Source: Paenibacillus sp.
GTDB lineage: Bacteria; Bacillota; Bacilli; Paenibacillales; Paenibacillaceae
Length of the DNA stretch: 64,000 nucleotides
Assembly: GCA_017512705.1 (NCBI GenBank)
Contig: JAFWEX010000001.1
Location: 18,259-82,258, forward strand
Direction: 5' to 3'
A program made the position numbers and the translations under genes. This document shows, one piece after another, positions 60,731 to 64,000 of this stretch (within the stretch, counting starts at the first letter, position 1; every line of letters starts with the position of its first letter). The notes under the pieces are model-generated. The model saw only the letters and a list, made by a program, of their open reading frames with translations, was not told the DNA's origin and did not search any database.

Positions 60731-62331
60731 AAACCATTATGCTTGTTGATGATGATCCGCATATTATTAAAGCGCTGACCGAGCATATCGACTGGCCCTC
60801 CTTGGGCCTGAGCATTGCTGGTACAGCGGCAAACGGGCTGGATGCACTGGAGCTGTTCCACCGCGTGCATCCGGATATTGTTATGACCGATGTATACTTA
60901 CCGGGCATGACCGGCCTTGAAGTGACGCAGGAGATACGGCGTGACTATCCCCTCTTGCCGATTATCATCCTTAGTGGATATGACGAGTTCGAGAACGCGA
61001 GAGCGGCCATGCGCTGGGGCGTGAATCATTTTTTGCTAAAGCCGGCGGAGGTCGAGGAGATTGAGTCTGTGCTACGGGAGGTGTTGCTTGAACAAGATGT
61101 GCGAGAGCGACACGAGCGACTGGAGCGAACGTATAAACAAGAAGCGGGAAGGGTGCTCCCTTATCTGCGCAAACAGTTTCTTCATGAGCTTCTGACCACG
61201 CGTTATCGCGCGGATGAATTATCCGAGGATCGTATGGAGTATATCGGCTTTCGGATGTTTGGCAAGGTTCGTGTCGTAAGTTTGCAGTTAAATCGTCCAG
61301 GTTTTATGACACGAATGAAAGAGCGGGACTGGCAGCTTTTGCGTTATGGAGCGGCAGATATCATTCAGGAGACGGTGAAGGAACAGGCATCTCGGATGGT
61401 TGATTGTCAGGTTGAGGTAGTGGATTACTCGGATCAGGTCTTTGTGCTGCTGATGCTTGGGGATCGGGACTGTTTGGAGGAATTGCAGACTCTGGTGGGT
61501 CAGATGGTGGAACAGATTTTTACGTACCTCAAGATTGAGGTGAGCGCCGGGATTGGCCGGTTGAAAAGTCATCCATGCGAGGTCATCGACTCGTATCTGG
61601 AGAGCAGGGAAGCGGTAGAACGAGCCGAATTCCAAGGAGGTAGTCGATTATATCAATATGAAGAAACAGAGGAGATGGGGCGGAGTGTGACCGATTATTC
61701 TCTACTGCTTCATCAATGGAATGAGGTCTGGACAGATATGCGAGTCAGTCTCGCTGAAGAGGTATGGCTTCAAATATTCCAATTGCTGAAGGAAGAGAAC
61801 TGTGCGAGTATTCAGGATGCGCAGGTGGTCGCTGTCAGTTTATTTGATACGATGATGCACAGATGGAAAAGACAACACCCTATGCTGACACCGCCGCTCG
61901 CGATGAGTGATTTTCTGCGTGAAATACAGTCGAAGTATGCTTTGCATGACCTGATCAGCTGGCTGGATAGTGTAATTCGAAGATGGTTGGATCAGATTCG
62001 TAAGGAGGTAGGTGAGAAGAAGAGCAACAAGCTCATTGCTCAAGTGAAACAATATGTCGAGGAACATTACGCAGAGGAGATCAGTTTCGAAGCGATTGCG
62101 AAAAGTCTTTTTGTGCACCCCAAATATTTGAGCCAATTGTTTAAAAGGGTGACCGGAGAGAATTTTGTCAGCTATCTGAATGGATACCGTGTCCAACGGG
62201 CTTTGGAGCTTTTGCAGTCGGGACACTATATGGTGTATGAAGTGAGCGAGATGACCGGGTTCCGCAATGCGACGTATTTTAGTCAGGTCTTCAAGATGTT
62301 AACGGGGAAAAGTCCGTCGGAAGTTGGTTAA
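60727..62331 (+). CDS. Response regulator with AraC-type DNA-binding domain (YesN-like)
   Basis: 534 residues. A REC domain with D8-D10 acidic pocket, phospho-acceptor D55 in IVMTDVYLPGMTG and K103-type lysine in FLLKPAE. A middle region of about 280 residues follows, then a C-terminal double HTH (ISFEAIAKSLFVHPKYLSQLFKR, in part, and YEVSEMTGFRNATYFSQVFK). The ATG overlaps the kinase stop (ATGA). It should activate the GH105 and transporter promoters when the kinase detects the oligosaccharide. Confidence 0.92.
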   Translation: MKTIMLVDDDPHIIKALTEHIDWPSLGLSIAGTAANGLDALELFHRVHPDIVMTDVYLPGMTGLEVTQEIRRDYPLLPIIILSGYDEFENARAAMRWGVNHFLLKPAEVEEIESVLREVLLEQDVRERHERLERTYKQEAGRVLPYLRKQFLHELLTTRYRADELSEDRMEYIGFRMFGKVRVVSLQLNRPGFMTRMKERDWQLLRYGAADIIQETVKEQASRMVDCQVEVVDYSDQVFVLLMLGDRDCLEELQTLVGQMVEQIFTYLKIEVSAGIGRLKSHPCEVIDSYLESREAVERAEFQGGSRLYQYEETEEMGRSVTDYSLLLHQWNEVWTDMRVSLAEEVWLQIFQLLKEENCASIQDAQVVAVSLFDTMMHRWKRQHPMLTPPLAMSDFLREIQSKYALHDLISWLDSVIRRWLDQIRKEVGEKKSNKLIAQVKQYVEEHYAEEISFEAIAKSLFVHPKYLSQLFKRVTGENFVSYLNGYRVQRALELLQSGHYMVYEVSEMTGFRNATYFSQVFKMLTGKSPSEVG

Positions 62332-62502
62332 GACAGTAGTGTTTTTAAAATGTTGTCATTAAGGCAAGGTGAAGATTGATTTTGAAGTTGGACCGAGTTA
62401 GGTTAGTTAGTGTTACGGATGTAGCGTTATATATGTAGAAAGGGAGATAAGTGCAGCTTTGAACTGTGATCCAAGCAAGGTAGAGGGGTACTCAACTTTA
62501 CT

Positions 62503-63069
62503 ATGAAAGGCGTAATGATCGGCATGATTATAAATGAACAGGATTATGAAGTTAAAGGTATGCAGTATACCGTTCGTTCAGCTGTGGAAGAGGATGCCCA
62601 TTCTTTGAGCTCACTTCGTGTGCAGCTGGACGGGGAGACGGAAAATATGGATCGGGAAGCGGGAGAGGCTTATATTGATACTGCTGGTTTCAAAGAGCTT
62701 ATTCGGAAGGACTCGGAGAAGCGTAACAATCTGTTTCTAGTTGCTGTGGTAGCAGGTAATATTGTAGGTTATTGCAGGTGTGCAGGATCAGAGTTAAAGC
62801 GTTTTTCACATCAGGTAGAGTTTGGAGTATGCGTTGCTCGCTCTTTCTGGGGATACAGCATAGGCAAAAACCTCTTAAAGTTGTCTTTACAATGGGCCGA
62901 TGGAAATGAAGTAGAGAAGGTTACGTTGAAGGTACTTGCAACGAACGATCAAGCAATACGATTGTATGAGTCTAATGGTTTTATGAGAGAAGGGATCCTT
63001 AAGCGGGATCGACGTCATGCGGATGGAAAGTATTATGATACTGTCGTTATGGGAAGGTTTCGTTTATGA
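62503..63069 (+). CDS. GNAT family N-acetyltransferase
   Basis: Up to 188 residues. The GNAT core is EFGVCVARSFWGYSIGKNLLKLSLQWA (quoted as the acetyl-CoA loop in a diverged form, with WGYSIGK in place of Q/RxxGxG/A), then VTLKVLATNDQAIRLYESNGFMREG, in part. It probably acetylates a small amine or a protein N-terminus. Start choice is uncertain: ATGs at 62503, 62515, 62524 and 62560 are in frame and none has a strong site. It stands alone ahead of the rRNA promoters. Confidence 0.87.
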   Translation: MKGVMIGMIINEQDYEVKGMQYTVRSAVEEDAHSLSSLRVQLDGETENMDREAGEAYIDTAGFKELIRKDSEKRNNLFLVAVVAGNIVGYCRCAGSELKRFSHQVEFGVCVARSFWGYSIGKNLLKLSLQWADGNEVEKVTLKVLATNDQAIRLYESNGFMREGILKRDRRHADGKYYDTVVMGRFRL

Positions 63070-63409
63070 ATGGCTCATGAGGAACAACTATAGTTTATTT
63101 GGAATGCAGGGTGCAGAAGAGGTTCAGACTTGTCATGAATAGAGGTACTTACAATGGACGAGAAGTATGATGATCGAGGTAGGAAATGATTTTCTTATAT
63201 AATAAGTGCTGGTCTACAGTCTCGGATGTCCATGGATCGTGATTGGTGTAGAGTTCGGGTAGATTCAAATGATGTTGAGCCGGGATAATATCCTACTATG
63301 AAACGAATATGCGGGTATTCGAAGTAGGGTTTACTATTTAAATTTGATTTATTGAATGTACAAGATCATGATTTGAATAACCATTTGTTTGTATGGGATA
63401 TTTTACAAG

Positions 63410-63438
63410 TTGTCATCAAGTTGGGTATATGATATATT
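63410..63438 (+). promoter_or_regulatory. rrn promoter P1
   Basis: TTGTCA (63410-63415), 17 bases, TATATT (63433-63438), about 275 bases before the 16S gene. The sequence from 63070 to 63400 shows no gene or clear element. Confidence 0.6.
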
Positions 63439-63525
63439 CTAATTCCAGCCAAGAAAACACGGTTTAGATCGTGCGTCGAGCCAAGTGAAGAACACAAGCT
63501 TCGAAAGAAACTTGAAAAAAAGAGC

Positions 63526-63554
63526 TTGCAAAGTTGGTTTGGAAGTGATATTAT
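63526..63554 (+). promoter_or_regulatory. rrn promoter P2
   Basis: TTGCAA (63526-63531), 17 bases, TATTAT (63549-63554), with an extended -10 TGA just before it. It lies about 155 bases before the 16S gene. Confidence 0.7.
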
Positions 63555-63595
63555 ATAAAAGTTTCTTAGAAGAACTGGTTTCAGTAGTGAAAGAA

Positions 63596-63708
63596 AAGTT
63601 TGATCTTTGAAAACTGAACAACGAGTGAGTAATGATCTTGCTTGCAAGATCAACAATGAGATTTTTATCTCGTCAGATTCAAAATGAGCTAATCGCTCTT
63701 TTCAATAC
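63596..63708 (+). promoter_or_regulatory. rrn leader with antitermination-like box and processing stems
   Basis: TTTGATCTTTGAAAACTGAA resembles the Bacillus rrn leader boxA region. A perfect hairpin TGATCTTGC-TT-GCAAGATCA lies at 63633-63652, and a GAGAT/ATCTC stem follows before the mature 16S 5' end. Confidence 0.5.

Positions 63709-64000
<292 letters not shown>

Overview
The window is chromosomal DNA from a low-to-mid-GC Gram-positive bacterium, most likely Paenibacillus. The evidence is the 5' part of a 16S rRNA gene at the right edge with a Paenibacillus-type V1 region, strong AGGAGG-type ribosome binding sites with frequent TTG/GTG starts, an SLH-domain surface protein, a YtxJ-type bacillithiol-system protein, a pspA-ydjGHI operon, and many glycoside hydrolases paired with AraC regulators. 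I see no tRNA, CRISPR array, insertion sequence or prophage. Most genes are ordinary Paenibacillus accessory metabolism.

Layout. 1-8.3 kb: the tail of a sugar ABC permease, a polysaccharide deacetylase, an MscS-type channel, an aldo/keto reductase, and a GH38 alpha-mannosidase divergent from an AraC regulator, with a cre-like site between them. 8.5-11.5 kb: a MacB-like ABC exporter with its TetR regulator and three palindromic operators, then an HxlR regulator divergent from a Rid-family protein. 12-18.4 kb: a membrane protein whose start looks frameshifted, then a D-threonate-type acid-sugar operon (kdgT-like permease, dtnK-like kinase, pdxA2-like dehydrogenase) with a PrpR-N regulator that has lost the sigma-54 contact machinery. 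18.5-22.5 kb: two tiny coupled ORFs and the envelope-stress operon pspA-ydjG-ydjH-ydjI. 22.7-24.2 kb: a DUF896 gene and a ring-cleaving dioxygenase (mhqO/mhqA type), each preceded by the same 18-bp operator. 24.4-35.2 kb: a domain-permuted GH3 enzyme, a sugar isomerase-like TIM barrel, several small hypotheticals, VOC and YtxJ proteins, and a GH4 alpha-galactosidase divergent from an AraC regulator.

35.5-40.2 kb holds a surface-protein cluster read on the minus strand: an SLH protein, a Big2-domain secreted protein and a long downstream ORF. It carries an in-frame stop at codon 4 of the SLH gene and a +1 frameshift between the other two, so it is either decaying or contains sequencing errors. 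40.5-52.6 kb: csaA, udk, an ECF sigma/anti-sigma pair, a DJ-1/PfpI protein, a SNF2 helicase with its SWIM partner (YwqA/YwqB type), an endonuclease/exonuclease/phosphatase-family protein, and a soluble chemoreceptor-like protein.

52.7-62.3 kb is a pectin-type utilisation locus. It contains a GH105 unsaturated rhamnogalacturonyl hydrolase, a CUT1 sugar ABC importer (lipoprotein and two permeases, no ATPase) and a YesM/YesN-type two-component system. Two sequences that fit the full cre consensus lie in front of the hydrolase and the binding protein. A GNAT acetyltransferase and tandem rrn promoters lead into the 16S gene at about 63709.

Nothing here is convincingly a new system. The best leads are the lesion-bearing SLH/Big2 cluster, the degenerate enhancer-binding protein, the shared MhqR-like operators, the three helically phased TetR operators, and the small coupled ORFs upstream of pspA. 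All family names and regulatory sites are read by eye from sequence and remembered family knowledge; no search was run.
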